From assembly GCF_010111755.1 (NCBI RefSeq), contig NC_088962.1, positions 372,001-436,000 on the forward strand: a DNA stretch of 64,000 nt, written 5' to 3'. The position numbers and the translations under genes were made by a program. Numbering within the stretch: position 1 is the first letter of the stretch; the number at the start of each line of letters is the position of its first letter. This document shows positions 9,495-19,199 of the stretch, piece by piece. The DNA comes from Nakaseomyces glabratus (taxonomy: Eukaryota > Ascomycota > Saccharomycetes > Saccharomycetales > Saccharomycetaceae). The notes below the pieces were generated by a model, which was not told the DNA's origin, searched no databases, and worked only from the letters and a program-made list of their open reading frames with translations.

Positions 9495-10280
9495 ATATGA
9501 GGGAGAGGAATGAGATATGACTACTTTCTACAGAAGAAGGGCAAGTTGTCATCTTCTTATGTTGCTGCGGAGTAATCTCAGCAAATCGATCATCTTTTGC
9601 AATAGAAGATGAGTAGACAAGACTGTTACAGATAGAGGGGAAGGGAAGGTGGCTTTAATTGGGTGGAGATTAGAAGTGGAGTCGAGGGAAGGATCTGCGA
9701 AGGAATGGTCTTTGTGCTGAGATGTTGTAAGAGTTGTGTCCGAGAAAGCGCGTAGCACAAGAACCCAATTCTCGATATTTTTAGGCAACACCGGCAAAGA
9801 ACAAGTTCGGTGCATTACTGATATAACTGTACGTGCTCGTCTGTGGTCCCTTTATAAAAATATATAGCGTCGCGCATATACAATAAGACAAAATATGAGC
9901 GAGGGACCCCTTCCTGCAACGATAATCACAGATGCGAGGATGTGATTCACAGTTACTGTGGGTATACAAGATATAGAAGACCCGAGCTGGCAAGAGCAGT
10001 GATTATCAGTGACTTACATTACAATCTTGCAGAAGATAGTGGATAAGTACTCTTGTATACCATTAAACCACTAATCTAGCCGGAGTTATTCACCCGCAAT
10101 CTTATCTGTGCCAAGATACCATGATGTGTAGGATGGTTCTTTGACAATGAACTGGGAAAAGAAGAAATGAGTTGTGAGACCAGTTACAGAACAATGATAT
10201 CATATCAAAATTAGAGTTCAATACCAACAGTGCCAAATAAGAACTAGACAAATGGAAGGAATAGGCAAAAAAAAAAAACA

Positions 10281-10288
10281 TATATAAA
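10281..10288 (+). promoter_or_regulatory. GAP1 TATA box
   Basis: TATATAAA follows a run of 12 A and lies 179 bp before the GAP1 ATG. It is the best core-promoter match in the region. Confidence 0.55.
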
Positions 10289-10466
10289 GGACATGTTGTT
10301 TCCTGTTGGAGACTCAGTTATTCTTGATAAATTGTTACTGTATTGAATAACCAGACATCAATAAAAACTAACAACCAAGTTTTGAAAAAGAAGGGGAATT
10401 ATAATAGCCCTCTTTTTTTAACATAATTAATACAATAAAAATAATAAGAGTACGATCTTAAAAGAA

Positions 10467-12260
10467 ATGAGTTCCTTGGAAAAGACTGACTTGCCGAAGA
10501 ACGAGTTGCAAATCGACTCGGAGTTCCTAAGGGAAGAACCCCTGGAGATAAGTAACTTCGAAGAGTCTTCCTCTTCACAAGGCCCACAGCCAAGTGGTTC
10601 ACGTTGGAGGAAGTTTAAAGATTCTTTCAAACCCTTGGATGAAGCCGTTGTCACTGACGACATGAGCGATATCGAAAAGATTGCTCACAGAACCGCGCAT
10701 GCACCACTGAAGCATCATTTAAAGAACAGACACTTGCAGATGATCGCCATCGGTGGTGCCATTGGTACTGGTCTGTTTGTCGGTTCCGGTACCGCGCTAA
10801 GAACAGCTGGCCCAGCTGGTATTCTAATTGGTTGGGGTCTAACGGGTACCATGATTTACTGTATGGTTATGGCCATGGGTGAACTATCTGTGGTCTTCCC
10901 AATCTCAGGTGGTTTCACTACCTATGCCACGAGATTCATTGACGAATCGTTTGGTTTTGCCAACAACTTCAACTATATGTTGCAATGGCTATGTGTTCTA
11001 CCGTTGGAAATCGTTGCTGCTTCCATTACAGTCAACTATTGGGGTACGGATCCTAAATACAGAGATGGTTTTGTTGCATTATTCTGGGTGGTCATTGTCA
11101 TTATCAACTTGTTCGGTGTGAAAGGTTACGGTGAAGCCGAGTTTGTATTTTCAATCATTAAAGTTTTAACAGTCATTGGTTTCATCATCATGGGTATTGT
11201 GCTAAACTGTGGTGGTGGCCCAGAAGGTGGCTACATCGGTGGTAAGTACTTCCACGACCCCGGTGCTTTTGTAGGTGACACTGCAGGTGCGAGATTCCAA
11301 GGTGTTTGTTCCGTTTTCGTCACTGCTGCATTCTCATTTGCTGGTAGTGAATTGATTGGTATTGCCGCTGCTGAATCTGCTGAGCCAAGAAAGTCTGTTC
11401 CAAAGGCCGCAAAGCAAGTTTTCTGGAGAATTACTCTATTTTACATGCTGTCATTGCTAATGGTTGGTCTTTTGGTTCCATACACTGATGAAAGACTGAT
11501 TGGTGCTTCCTCTGTTGACGCTGCTGCATCACCTTTCGTCATTGCTATCACCTCTCATGGTATTAGAGGTTTGCCAAGTGTTGTTAATGTTGTTATTCTA
11601 ATTGCCGTCTTATCTGTCGGAAACTCAGCTGTCTACGGTTGTTCCAGAACGCTATGTGCTTTGGCCCAACAAAACTTCCTTCCAAAGATTTTCGGTTACA
11701 TTGACAGATCAGGTAGACCTCTATTCGGTATTGCTTTCACATCCGCATTTGGTCTAGTCGCATTTGTCGCTCAAAGTAAGAAAGAAGGTGAAGTGTTTGC
11801 TTGGTTGTTAGCGTTGTCTGGTCTATCCTCTTTGTTCACATGGGGTGGTATCTGTTTCTGTCACATCCGTTTCCGTGCAGCATTGACTGCTCAAGGCAGG
11901 TCCACGGATGAACTTCCATTCAAAGCACCAGCTGGTATCTACGGTTCCATGTGGGGCTTGTTCATGATTGTCCTAATGTTCATGGCACAGTTCTACGTCG
12001 CACTGTTCCCACCTGGAGGCAAGCCGAGCGCCGAGGTGTTCTTCCAGTCGTACTTGTCATTCCCAGTTGTCCTGGCGTTCTACTTCGGTCACAAACTGTA
12101 CGCTAGAAACTGGAAGTTGTTGATCCCATTGTCGAAGCTGGACATCGACACTGGCCGCAGAGAGATGGACCTGGATGTCCTACGCCAAGAGATTGCGGAA
12201 GAAAAACAGATGATGTCTACAAGGCCATGGTGGTACCGTTGGTACAGCTTCTGGTGCTAA
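10467..12260 (+). CDS. GAP1: General amino acid permease Gap1
   Basis: This 597-residue yeast amino acid transporter (APC superfamily) has an acidic cytosolic N-terminus, the HHLKNRHLQMIAIGGAIGTG signature at TM1, twelve predicted membrane segments, and a cytosolic C-tail ending in WYRWYSFWC, the aromatic-Cys end of Gap1/Agp1-type permeases that is palmitoylated in the family. In S. cerevisiae it takes up most amino acids under poor nitrogen, and N-terminal lysines are ubiquitinated for downregulation; Lys residues sit at 6 and 11 here. Codons are strongly biased to highly expressed yeast choices. The KAE1-GAP1 adjacency equals YKR038C/YKR039W. The C. glabrata lineage has several related permeases, so Gap1 rests on similarity plus synteny. 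Confidence 0.95.
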   Translation: MSSLEKTDLPKNELQIDSEFLREEPLEISNFEESSSSQGPQPSGSRWRKFKDSFKPLDEAVVTDDMSDIEKIAHRTAHAPLKHHLKNRHLQMIAIGGAIGTGLFVGSGTALRTAGPAGILIGWGLTGTMIYCMVMAMGELSVVFPISGGFTTYATRFIDESFGFANNFNYMLQWLCVLPLEIVAASITVNYWGTDPKYRDGFVALFWVVIVIINLFGVKGYGEAEFVFSIIKVLTVIGFIIMGIVLNCGGGPEGGYIGGKYFHDPGAFVGDTAGARFQGVCSVFVTAAFSFAGSELIGIAAAESAEPRKSVPKAAKQVFWRITLFYMLSLLMVGLLVPYTDERLIGASSVDAAASPFVIAITSHGIRGLPSVVNVVILIAVLSVGNSAVYGCSRTLCALAQQNFLPKIFGYIDRSGRPLFGIAFTSAFGLVAFVAQSKKEGEVFAWLLALSGLSSLFTWGGICFCHIRFRAALTAQGRSTDELPFKAPAGIYGSMWGLFMIVLMFMAQFYVALFPPGGKPSAEVFFQSYLSFPVVLAFYFGHKLYARNWKLLIPLSKLDIDTGRREMDLDVLRQEIAEEKQMMSTRPWWYRWYSFWC

Positions 12261-12338
12261 GAGCCAAAAGACCGGTTTCCAAACTTTACGCAAAAACATT
12301 ACTTTCTGTACTATATTTCATACATTTTTCTTAGCCTT

Positions 12339-12349
12339 TTTTACGTTTT
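12339..12349 (+). other. ARS consensus match downstream of GAP1
   Basis: TTTTACGTTTT matches the 11-bp S. cerevisiae ARS consensus WTTTAYRTTTW exactly, 80 bp after the GAP1 stop. Chance matches are common in AT-rich DNA, so this is only a candidate origin. Confidence 0.2.
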
Positions 12350-12717
12350 ACACACATCGTTATAGTGATCTTTACGTTAATAACATAATCTTATACTTGG
12401 ATTCTTATACCACTTCTGCATTTTTACCTGATTAAGTAAAAAAAGGTTATATAAGTAATGGCTAACACGGCTATAGCAGGGAAATAGCAGCATAAATCCC
12501 GACGATTAGAGCGATGAGGGCGATGAGGCCCATGACATCACATTTCCGATGAGCATCGCATTTGCAATTTCATATGTGTGTGGAGGATGCATGCGATGTG
12601 GTGTTTAGGTGTTGGAATTTAACTTGCGCCACCTCTATAACTTCTCCGTAGTTTCCCAGTTGCCCACTGGATCCCGTCTCGAGGCATTGTTGAGGCTACC
12701 CGCCGCGAGCATTGCCT

Positions 12718-12728
12718 GGGGGGGGGGG
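12718..12728 (+). repeat. Run of 11 G
   Basis: An uninterrupted 11-G homopolymer lies in an otherwise mixed intergenic segment. It is hypervariable by nature and a possible sequencing-length uncertainty. Confidence 0.9.
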
Positions 12729-14201
12729 AGTCGAGAAGTTCCATATTAAAAACGCCCAATACAGAGAAAAAGAAAGAAAGAAATAATCCGGATACTGGAA
12801 TCCGATAACGCAGAAAGAATGAGATCTGGGCTTACCAAGAGTGATTTGCAGGGCTGTCTCTGTCTAGTTCGGGATTCGGTCTCCATCTAGCAGTACCATA
12901 TCGAAAAATCCATGCAATTTCATAACTTTACCCAATTAGGAAAAGTAAGTAACTTCCTAAAACTCAATTTGTGATTTCAGTATTTAAGCGTATTTCTTTC
13001 TTTTTTTCTTCATCTTTTGTTTCAAAACGGTGTGTCGTTGCACAGTACTAAGAGCTCGGGTTTCACCATCTATGGTGTTTGAGAGCGTGAGTAATTGAGG
13101 AAAGTGTAGCTTGACGTATGACAGTATGCACATGCAAGGACTCCCTGTACCTGTTTCTGTGAGTCGTAGATACTTATGTATCCAGATTAGGAAAACATAG
13201 TGTTTACAAAATGTCCAAATCGAGTAATATTGAAACTGAGGGATGGGTAAAAGCATGACCTCACTGCAAAACTCTAGGAGAGAGCAAAAACAGTTGTACT
13301 GAGGTTTCTTTGTCAAACATCCAAATTAAGACGATTCCTAAAACAGTAAGAGGTGTATTTTCCACACAGCAGTTGGTGGTACGTTATCACAGAGCAAAAA
13401 TTTAAATTTTTCATATAATCACAGAAGAGACTGTGGAGCTACAGCACAAATCTGCTCAATGTTCACAGTGAGATCCCATTTCCATCCTCCCCCTAAGAAA
13501 GCATCCTGCAGATTCCTCAACAATCACATCTCTTAGATAAGAAAATTGGTTCCGTACGTACCACTCTAAGTAACTCCTTTCCAATATGCACTATATGACC
13601 TAACCCCAAAACGAAGCAGAACTCGAGGCAAATTCAAAAAAGCGCCAATCACTCACATCTTGCCGCAGCAAAGCAAACCCCATACCCTTTCTTGTCCTTT
13701 CTTTTTTTTCCAGTCTCTTTGTCTGTCTCGCCACCCAACTCCCAAATTCCACTTACTCTACCAGAACCGGTAAAAGCATCCACTGCGCAGAGACACAGAG
13801 AACTCCAAAGGGGATTACTTCAGATACACTCTCTCAAGCATCGAAGGGCTGCGAGCCCACAAGAAACCCAAACAAAAACAATTAGAAGTCCAAATCCGGT
13901 AATGCGCACAGAAAGAAGCGAAGGAGGCCCATCTCGCGTGAGAATGAATTGGAAGAAAAAAAAAATCGAAAAAGAAGATATTGAGCAGTAGCGAGATATT
14001 GTAGCACAGACAACTGCGTAGAAGGGACAATCCATCGAGAGGAGGGGCAAGGAAATCAAAAAACAAAAAATGCTGTTCCTCGGAAGGGGGAGTTTCTAAA
14101 AAAAAAAGTTGAAAATTGATAAACTTAAAGGAAAAGCACAGAAACAAAGGGAGGAAAAGACGTCATTTAGTGCTAAAAGTGGAATTATGGATCTTTTCCC
14201 A

Positions 14202-14209
14202 TATATAAG
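14202..14209 (+). promoter_or_regulatory. UTH1 TATA box
   Basis: TATATAAG lies 311 bp before the UTH1 ATG. It implies an unusually long leader of roughly 200-270 nt. An ATG at 14215 (81-codon frame) is only a few bases past the TATA and is unlikely to be in the mRNA. Confidence 0.5.
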
Positions 14210-14352
14210 TAGCGATGGATTCACAAATTGATATTTCTTTTCCTTTCAAGACGTCTTTTGGGCGGGATTTAAAAGAACTAAAACGCTTTTTTTCTATACA
14301 ACTCAAACTAAAGTTTAACTACAAAGTCTTTCCAACTAATAATCTAGATTTC

Positions 14353-14495
14353 CCTTCCTTTTATAAATCTATTTTATTACTTTCCTTCCTTTTATTGAAA
14401 TATCTAAATCAGTTTTTTAAGAAAACTATTTCCAACTTTTTACATTCCTTTTATTGTTGAATTTAGAAAAAAAACTAAAAACCAATCCATTCCTT
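14353..14495 (+). promoter_or_regulatory. Four Ssd1-type motifs in the UTH1 5' leader
   Basis: CCTTCCTT occurs at 14353-14360 and 14384-14391, and CATTCCTT at 14443-14450 and 14488-14495. All fit CNYUCNYU, the motif reported for binding of the translational repressor Ssd1 in 5' leaders of yeast cell-wall mRNAs, including SUN-family genes. From about 14260 to the start codon the leader has no ATG. The repeats are seen directly. Ssd1 control is inferred. Confidence 0.6.
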
Positions 14496-14512
14496 TTACT
14501 AAATTATTAAAA

Positions 14513-15613
14513 ATGAAGTTTGTTTCCGCTATTTTGATGGCCTCCGCTGTTTTGGCCGCCCCAGCTGTCCAACACCAGGACAAGCATGCTCATGAAAAGA
14601 GAGATCTTGTTGTTGTCACCGAATACGTTGACCAAGACGGTAACATTTTCACTCCAACTGAAGTCGTCAATGATGCTCCAGCTGCCACTCCTACTCCTGC
14701 TCCAGCCGCTGCTCCATCTTCTGCTGCTCCAGCTGCTCCAGCTGCCTCCCCAGCTAAGGACACTACTACTTTGGCTCCATCTTCTTCTAAGCAACAAGCC
14801 TCTCAACCAACTACTGGCTCCTCCTTCACTGGTGGTGCTTTCCAAGATGGTACCATTCCATGTTCTCAATTCCCATCCGGTAACGGTGTTGTTGCCTTGG
14901 ACTGGTTGAACATGGGTGGTTGGGCCTCTATCATGGACTTGAACGGTAACACTGCTTCTTCTTGTCAAGAAGGTTTCTACTGTTCTTACGCCTGTGAATC
15001 TGGTATGTCCAAGACTCAATGGCCATCCAACCAACCTGCCGATGGTAGATCTGTTGGTGGTCTATACTGTAAGGGCGGTTTCCTATACCGTGCTAACACT
15101 AACGCCAACACCTTGTGTGAACAAGATGCTGGTACCGCTTTCGCCGAAAACCAAGTTGGTCAATCCATTGCTATCTGTAGAACCGATTACCCAGGTTCTG
15201 AGAACATGGTTATCCCAACTGTTGTCGGTGCTGGCTCTACTCAACCTATCTCCGTTGTCAAGGAAGACTCTTACTACCAATGGAAGGGTATGAAGACCTC
15301 TGCTCAATTCTATGTTAACAACGCAGGTGTCTCTGTTGAAAACGGTTGTATCTGGGGTAACGAAGGTTCCGGTGTCGGTAACTGGGCCCCAGTCGTTTTG
15401 GGTGCTGGTGAAACCAACGGTATCACTTACCTATCTATCATTCCAAACCCAAACAACAGAACCCCACCAAACTTCAACGTCAAGATTGTTGCCACTGATG
15501 GCTCTTCTGTTAACGGTGCTTGTAAGTACGAAAACGGTGTCTACTCCGGTTCTGGCTCTGACGGTTGTACCGTCTCTGTCACTTCTGGTTCTGCCAAGTT
15601 CGTTTTCTACTAA
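14513..15613 (+). CDS. UTH1: SUN-family cell-wall protein Uth1
   Basis: This 366-residue secreted protein has a signal peptide ([16 protein letters not shown]), a Kex2 site (KR at 29-30), an Ala/Pro/Ser-rich linker at about 55-105, and a C-terminal SUN/GH132 domain with its cysteine-rich motif ([15 protein letters not shown]) and [14 protein letters not shown]. Family members are glucan-associated wall proteins acting in septation and remodelling; S. cerevisiae Uth1 is also found at mitochondria. Length equals Uth1 (365 aa), and the SHB17 neighbour matches YKR042W. The WGD sister in S. cerevisiae is NCA3. Codon bias is very strong, indicating high expression. Confidence 0.92.
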   Translation: MKFVSAILMASAVLAAPAVQHQDKHAHEKRDLVVVTEYVDQDGNIFTPTEVVNDAPAATPTPAPAAAPSSAAPAAPAASPAKDTTTLAPSSSKQQASQPTTGSSFTGGAFQDGTIPCSQFPSGNGVVALDWLNMGGWASIMDLNGNTASSCQEGFYCSYACESGMSKTQWPSNQPADGRSVGGLYCKGGFLYRANTNANTLCEQDAGTAFAENQVGQSIAICRTDYPGSENMVIPTVVGAGSTQPISVVKEDSYYQWKGMKTSAQFYVNNAGVSVENGCIWGNEGSGVGNWAPVVLGAGETNGITYLSIIPNPNNRTPPNFNVKIVATDGSSVNGACKYENGVYSGSGSDGCTVSVTSGSAKFVFY

Positions 15614-16351
15614 ACACTTTAGCTTAACTTTAGCCCACTCCATTTATTGTATGTCGCTCGACTCGGCATTACAAAACCACAATAGGTGTGGATAATGTTA
15701 CTCTAGCGCTTGCTACAAATTATCTCTTTCTTGATTCCATTAAAAAATATTCGTTCACCGCGGTAAGGGCCAACATCGCTTGACCCAATGATTCCGCTAT
15801 ATTTTTGTTCTTTTTCATTTATGAAAACTGGAGTTCTACAATTTTTTTGTGGAGTCCTTTTTTCTAAATTGTACTAAACAATATGTTTTATTCTTTAAAA
15901 CATCATACATTTTTCAACCGTTATATTACATTATTTTATGTTTACATTTCATTTTCTTTGTTACTGTTTTTTTTATCAGTTCTTTTCAATTGTTTTGACC
16001 CAATTCGAAAAGCTCAATGAAATACCCGAAACCAATATCCAATGAGTTTTGGTTTCTTTACCTAAAAGTTTAGATGAACTATGAATCTGTTGTCATCAAA
16101 TTGGCGTCGTGCTTTCATATGTTCCAGTATAGATACCATTATACAAATATTTTTTAAAGTTCAATTTAAAAAAATTTACTACTTTGTACTATATTAGCAA
16201 CATCCTACATAATAAGCTTAATGATCTATCAATAATCATTATTGCCAGCGGATGCATCTTGTTACCTATTGTTTTCGTTACGAGCTGATTTTTTTTATTA
16301 TTGTATCATATCTATATATTAATCTGTCATTAAATAACCATTACACATAAA
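15614..16351. other. Convergent UTH1-SHB17 intergenic region
   Basis: This AT-rich 738-bp stretch lies between two convergent stops. It has T-rich tracts, as expected for terminators, and an exact ARS-consensus match. I see no gene in it. Confidence 0.5.
15934..15944 (+). other. ARS consensus match, candidate replication origin
   Basis: TTTTATGTTTA matches WTTTAYRTTTW at all 11 positions and sits in an AT-rich convergent intergenic region, a common place for yeast origins. It assumes the S. cerevisiae consensus applies. Confidence 0.3.
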
Positions 16352-17191
16352 TCAGTAATTCTTGTTTGGAACTGGAGCGTGTTGGGACTCTTCCTCTGGT
16401 GGGGAAATGAACGCACCAGCTAGGTCCAAGGCGGGTTCATCAATGCTGTGGTGGGCATAAGACAATACACCGATACCACCAGCGTCAAGTAAGAAGAATG
16501 GGTTGTCCACCAAGTGTCTGAACTTGGTAATCTCAACGTATGGGACCACAGACTCATCCTCCTCATAGGACTTAACCTTCTGCTTAGAGAAAGCAGTGAT
16601 ACACTCTTTCTCTTCACCTAGACGTAGCCAGATGGCCGCAAAGTAACGCAAAGCATGTCCATGAGCAAACACCATGATATCAGATGGTATGCCTTGTTCC
16701 TGGTGCTTCTTGTGCAGGTTTTGGATACGTGCGATGACTCTAGACAATCTCAAACCGACTTCTTCAGTAGTTTCACCGTTCTCACAGCCATCTCTCCAGA
16801 TATTCCATGGGCGAGCTTTGTCCAAACCACGGGACTTACGCAGCTCGACAATCTCCTTGGTCAATAGCCCTTCATAGTCACCGTACTCCCATTCTCTCAA
16901 GTCATTGTCAACAATAACCTTGATCTTAGACCTTTGCTCCTCGCTCAATGGCTTCAAAACCAACTCAATGGTCTGCTTGGCCCTGGTTCTTGGAGAAGTG
17001 AAGATATATGTGATGTGGTCAGGGTTGATGAAACGGTTGTTGGAGAAGATAGACTCACCGGTCCTCAGCATTTGGCCAACACCATAGTCAGTCAATGGCA
17101 AGTCAGTCAAACCGGTGTACTGACCGGACTTAGACCACTCGGTCTGGCCATGTCTGACAATAATACATCTAGGAGTTGGACTGTGACCCAT
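16352..17191 (-). CDS. SHB17: Sedoheptulose-1,7-bisphosphatase Shb17
   Basis: This 279-residue histidine-phosphatase-superfamily enzyme dephosphorylates sedoheptulose 1,7-bisphosphate in the riboneogenesis branch that feeds ribose-5-phosphate. The catalytic RHG motif is at residues 13-15 (IIVRHGQTEW, nucleophile His14). Other family blocks are TGLTDLPLT, FTSPRTRAKQT, LREWEYGDYEG, the second histidine motif FAHGHALRYF, and LLDAGGIGVLSYAHH. The start is ATG 17191, which agrees with the yeast protein; the longer frame has no ATG. It is highly conserved with good codon bias. Confidence 0.96.
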   Translation of the reverse strand: MGHSPTPRCIIVRHGQTEWSKSGQYTGLTDLPLTDYGVGQMLRTGESIFSNNRFINPDHITYIFTSPRTRAKQTIELVLKPLSEEQRSKIKVIVDNDLREWEYGDYEGLLTKEIVELRKSRGLDKARPWNIWRDGCENGETTEEVGLRLSRVIARIQNLHKKHQEQGIPSDIMVFAHGHALRYFAAIWLRLGEEKECITAFSKQKVKSYEEDESVVPYVEITKFRHLVDNPFFLLDAGGIGVLSYAHHSIDEPALDLAGAFISPPEEESQHAPVPNKNY

Positions 17192-17601
17192 TACTAAAAA
17201 TCTTGCAATATCGAATTCGTGCTTGCCGTTACTTGGATCCAATTGAACTGCACAATACACACTATTAGCTCCTATTTGAAGTCCAAAAATTTTTTTTTCA
17301 GCGGATTTCCTCTGAATTCAATAAATTCAAGATAAATTAATGGGACCCTCGAGAATCGAACGCCTGTAGTGAATTTTTCCAGTTTCCCACATTTTGGCGT
17401 ACAGAATTTCGATTTTTGATTTGCGCTGCCAATATGAAATTTGGTGATTTCGTGTTCATACCTGCAATAGGGCATCGAGCAGTGATGAGCCCACTGTATT
17501 TGCTTCTATAATCTATAAGATATAAATACTTGCTAGGTCGAGAGGTTAAAAAGGTGGGAGCTTGGAGCGGTAGCGAGAGAGGCCGAGCTGATATATTATA
17601 G
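17192..17601. promoter_or_regulatory. Divergent SHB17-UIP5 promoter region
   Basis: The 410-bp divergent promoter holds A/T tracts near SHB17. A tRNA T-arm-like string on the minus strand (GTTCGATTC, about 17353-17361) has flanks that do not pair. No complete RNA gene is visible. Confidence 0.4.
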
Positions 17602-18954
17602 ATGATCGCTGGTGGGAAGAGTAATGTGCTCGTGGTGGTGCTGATATGCGTGCTGTTTGGTACTTTCCAGCTTTTGATGGGCACTGGTGAACTGCACAGT
17701 GGTGGTATGGGGTCGGTAGTGCGACCTGAGCCCGAGAATCACAGAAGTAATGACAGAGTACGAGTAAAGAAAGTGTTCAACCCTGATGCAAGCTTGTCTG
17801 TGCCTTTTCTCGACAAGATCAATAAGTATTGGCACATAGGTGGCACTGCTGAAGTGAGAAATATGAAGTCTATCATGCTGACCTCTGCAGGACAGTCAGG
17901 CAAGCATGGTGTTGTGCTCTCGAATGGTATCGGTGACAACACGATTACTGATTTTGAGATAGTGGTGGATTTTAGGATATATGGGCGTGAACAAAGACAG
18001 AGTTCACATATAGGCGATGGCATGGCAATTGTCATTACCCCCGAGAATGGATTTCTGGTCCGGGACTTGGTCTCATCGTTTTCCCGCAAGCAGTATGAAA
18101 TTAACTCTGGAGGTGTCCATGCCAAGAATGTAGATTTGATGGGTCTGCCCAATAACCTTCCGGGCTTGGCATTAGTCTTTGATACTTACAAGAATAACTA
18201 CAGAACAGATGTTGAAATCCCGTACCTGGATCTTATCCTCAATACAGACCCACAAAAGGATATGTACTCGGTCAACACTGACAACCTTGAGTCCACATCA
18301 AAGAAGTTAACACCAAAGCATATTAAACTCCACCCATCAACTATCAAAGGGGATATCACAAAGCTTAGAATTATATATTCTGAGACCATAGGATTCTTGA
18401 AAGTGGATATCCAATACCAAAAGGAAGGAGACTATTGGATTGAACTATATCAAAGTAATGAAAAAATATACCTACCAAAAAATAAGTCCAGCGGGCAACG
18501 TTTTATCGGTATATCAGCACTTACTGGTGATGCAACAGAAAATGTTGAGATTCTAGGAGTATCTACCAATGAATACCACTGGAATAGTAATGAAAGGGAA
18601 ATTCAGGATTCAACAACAAATGATAATTTACCACGCTCTTATGAATACGCACAAGCGCTAAAAAACTATCTCTTAAATGAATTTGGCCATCGTATAGCCT
18701 TGGAAAAAGATGACTATACAAGGTGGAAGATGAAAATGGCTCAACCAAACTATGAAAATGATTTGAATGACAGAGTAGAAAATCAACATGTAAATAATAA
18801 CAAACATCAAAGTAAATCTTCTTCAAGGTATATTATATTACTGTTGTTTTTGGTTTTGATATACATTAGCTCAGTGTATATAAGAGTTACCAAAAAGCAT
18901 TTGAGAAGATTAAAACGGAGAAGAGCCACATCACAAACCTTACTGCCTACGTAG
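17602..18954 (+). CDS. UIP5: Uip5-like membrane protein with L-type lectin-like domain
   Basis: The 450-residue protein has an N-terminal hydrophobic signal segment (about 9-26), a luminal domain at about 55-325 resembling L-type lectins, a single C-terminal membrane helix at about 410-428 (YIILLLFLVLIYISSVYI), and a short very basic tail (HLRRLKRRR). This is the layout of ER/Golgi cargo-lectin relatives. S. cerevisiae Uip5 (YKR044W) was named from an interaction with the Ulp1 protease, and its function is not settled. Synteny with SHB17 and the YKR045C-like gene supports the name. Confidence 0.85.
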   Translation: MIAGGKSNVLVVVLICVLFGTFQLLMGTGELHSGGMGSVVRPEPENHRSNDRVRVKKVFNPDASLSVPFLDKINKYWHIGGTAEVRNMKSIMLTSAGQSGKHGVVLSNGIGDNTITDFEIVVDFRIYGREQRQSSHIGDGMAIVITPENGFLVRDLVSSFSRKQYEINSGGVHAKNVDLMGLPNNLPGLALVFDTYKNNYRTDVEIPYLDLILNTDPQKDMYSVNTDNLESTSKKLTPKHIKLHPSTIKGDITKLRIIYSETIGFLKVDIQYQKEGDYWIELYQSNEKIYLPKNKSSGQRFIGISALTGDATENVEILGVSTNEYHWNSNEREIQDSTTNDNLPRSYEYAQALKNYLLNEFGHRIALEKDDYTRWKMKMAQPNYENDLNDRVENQHVNNNKHQSKSSSRYIILLLFLVLIYISSVYIRVTKKHLRRLKRRRATSQTLLPT

Positions 18955-19199
18955 GCATAGCATAAATAACGCAGTCAATAGACATTACGAATTAACTTTT
19001 ATTTATAGAAAAATACCATTACACTATTTCGGATCTAGCATATTATGAATATTCAAACTTTATTTCAAGAACAATACATAAACAGTCTATAGATGACTTA
19101 TACTTATAGGATAATGCTTTTAGTAAAGAAATACATAATCCCAACTTGAATGTGTATAGCAGATAAATTAGACAACAACAAAATCTCAAATGAGCCAGC

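Larger units (their letters stand above)
8804..10466. promoter_or_regulatory. Divergent KAE1-GAP1 intergenic region
   Basis: This 1.66-kb gene-free stretch contains a Reb1-type site near KAE1, many GATAAG sites and a GAP1 TATA element, listed separately. The short open frames inside it lack an ATG start or resemble nothing, and I do not call them. Confidence 0.6.
12261..14512. other. Long GAP1-UTH1 intergenic region
   Basis: This 2.25-kb stretch has no convincing gene. It holds the GAP1 terminator, an exact ARS-consensus match, an 11-G run, a short GAAA-rich tract (about 12763-12786) and the UTH1 promoter and leader. The 110-codon minus-strand frame at 12984-13316 starts with TTG and resembles no family. 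The position of YKR041W in S. cerevisiae shows no recognisable relic. Confidence 0.5.

Noticed and set aside
12984..13316. 110-codon minus-strand frame between GAP1 and UTH1
   Set aside because: It starts with TTG; the nearby ATG is in another frame. The sequence is typical of translated intergenic DNA.
14215..14460. 81-codon ATG frame upstream of UTH1
   Set aside because: Its ATG lies only about 6 bp after the TATA box, so it should be upstream of transcription initiation; the sequence is F/L/K-rich from T-rich DNA.
17341..17400. tRNA-like T-arm string (GTTCGATTC) on the minus strand upstream of SHB17
   Set aside because: The flanking five-base arms do not pair and no matching acceptor, D-arm or anticodon stem is found; at most a stray TFIIIC B-box.
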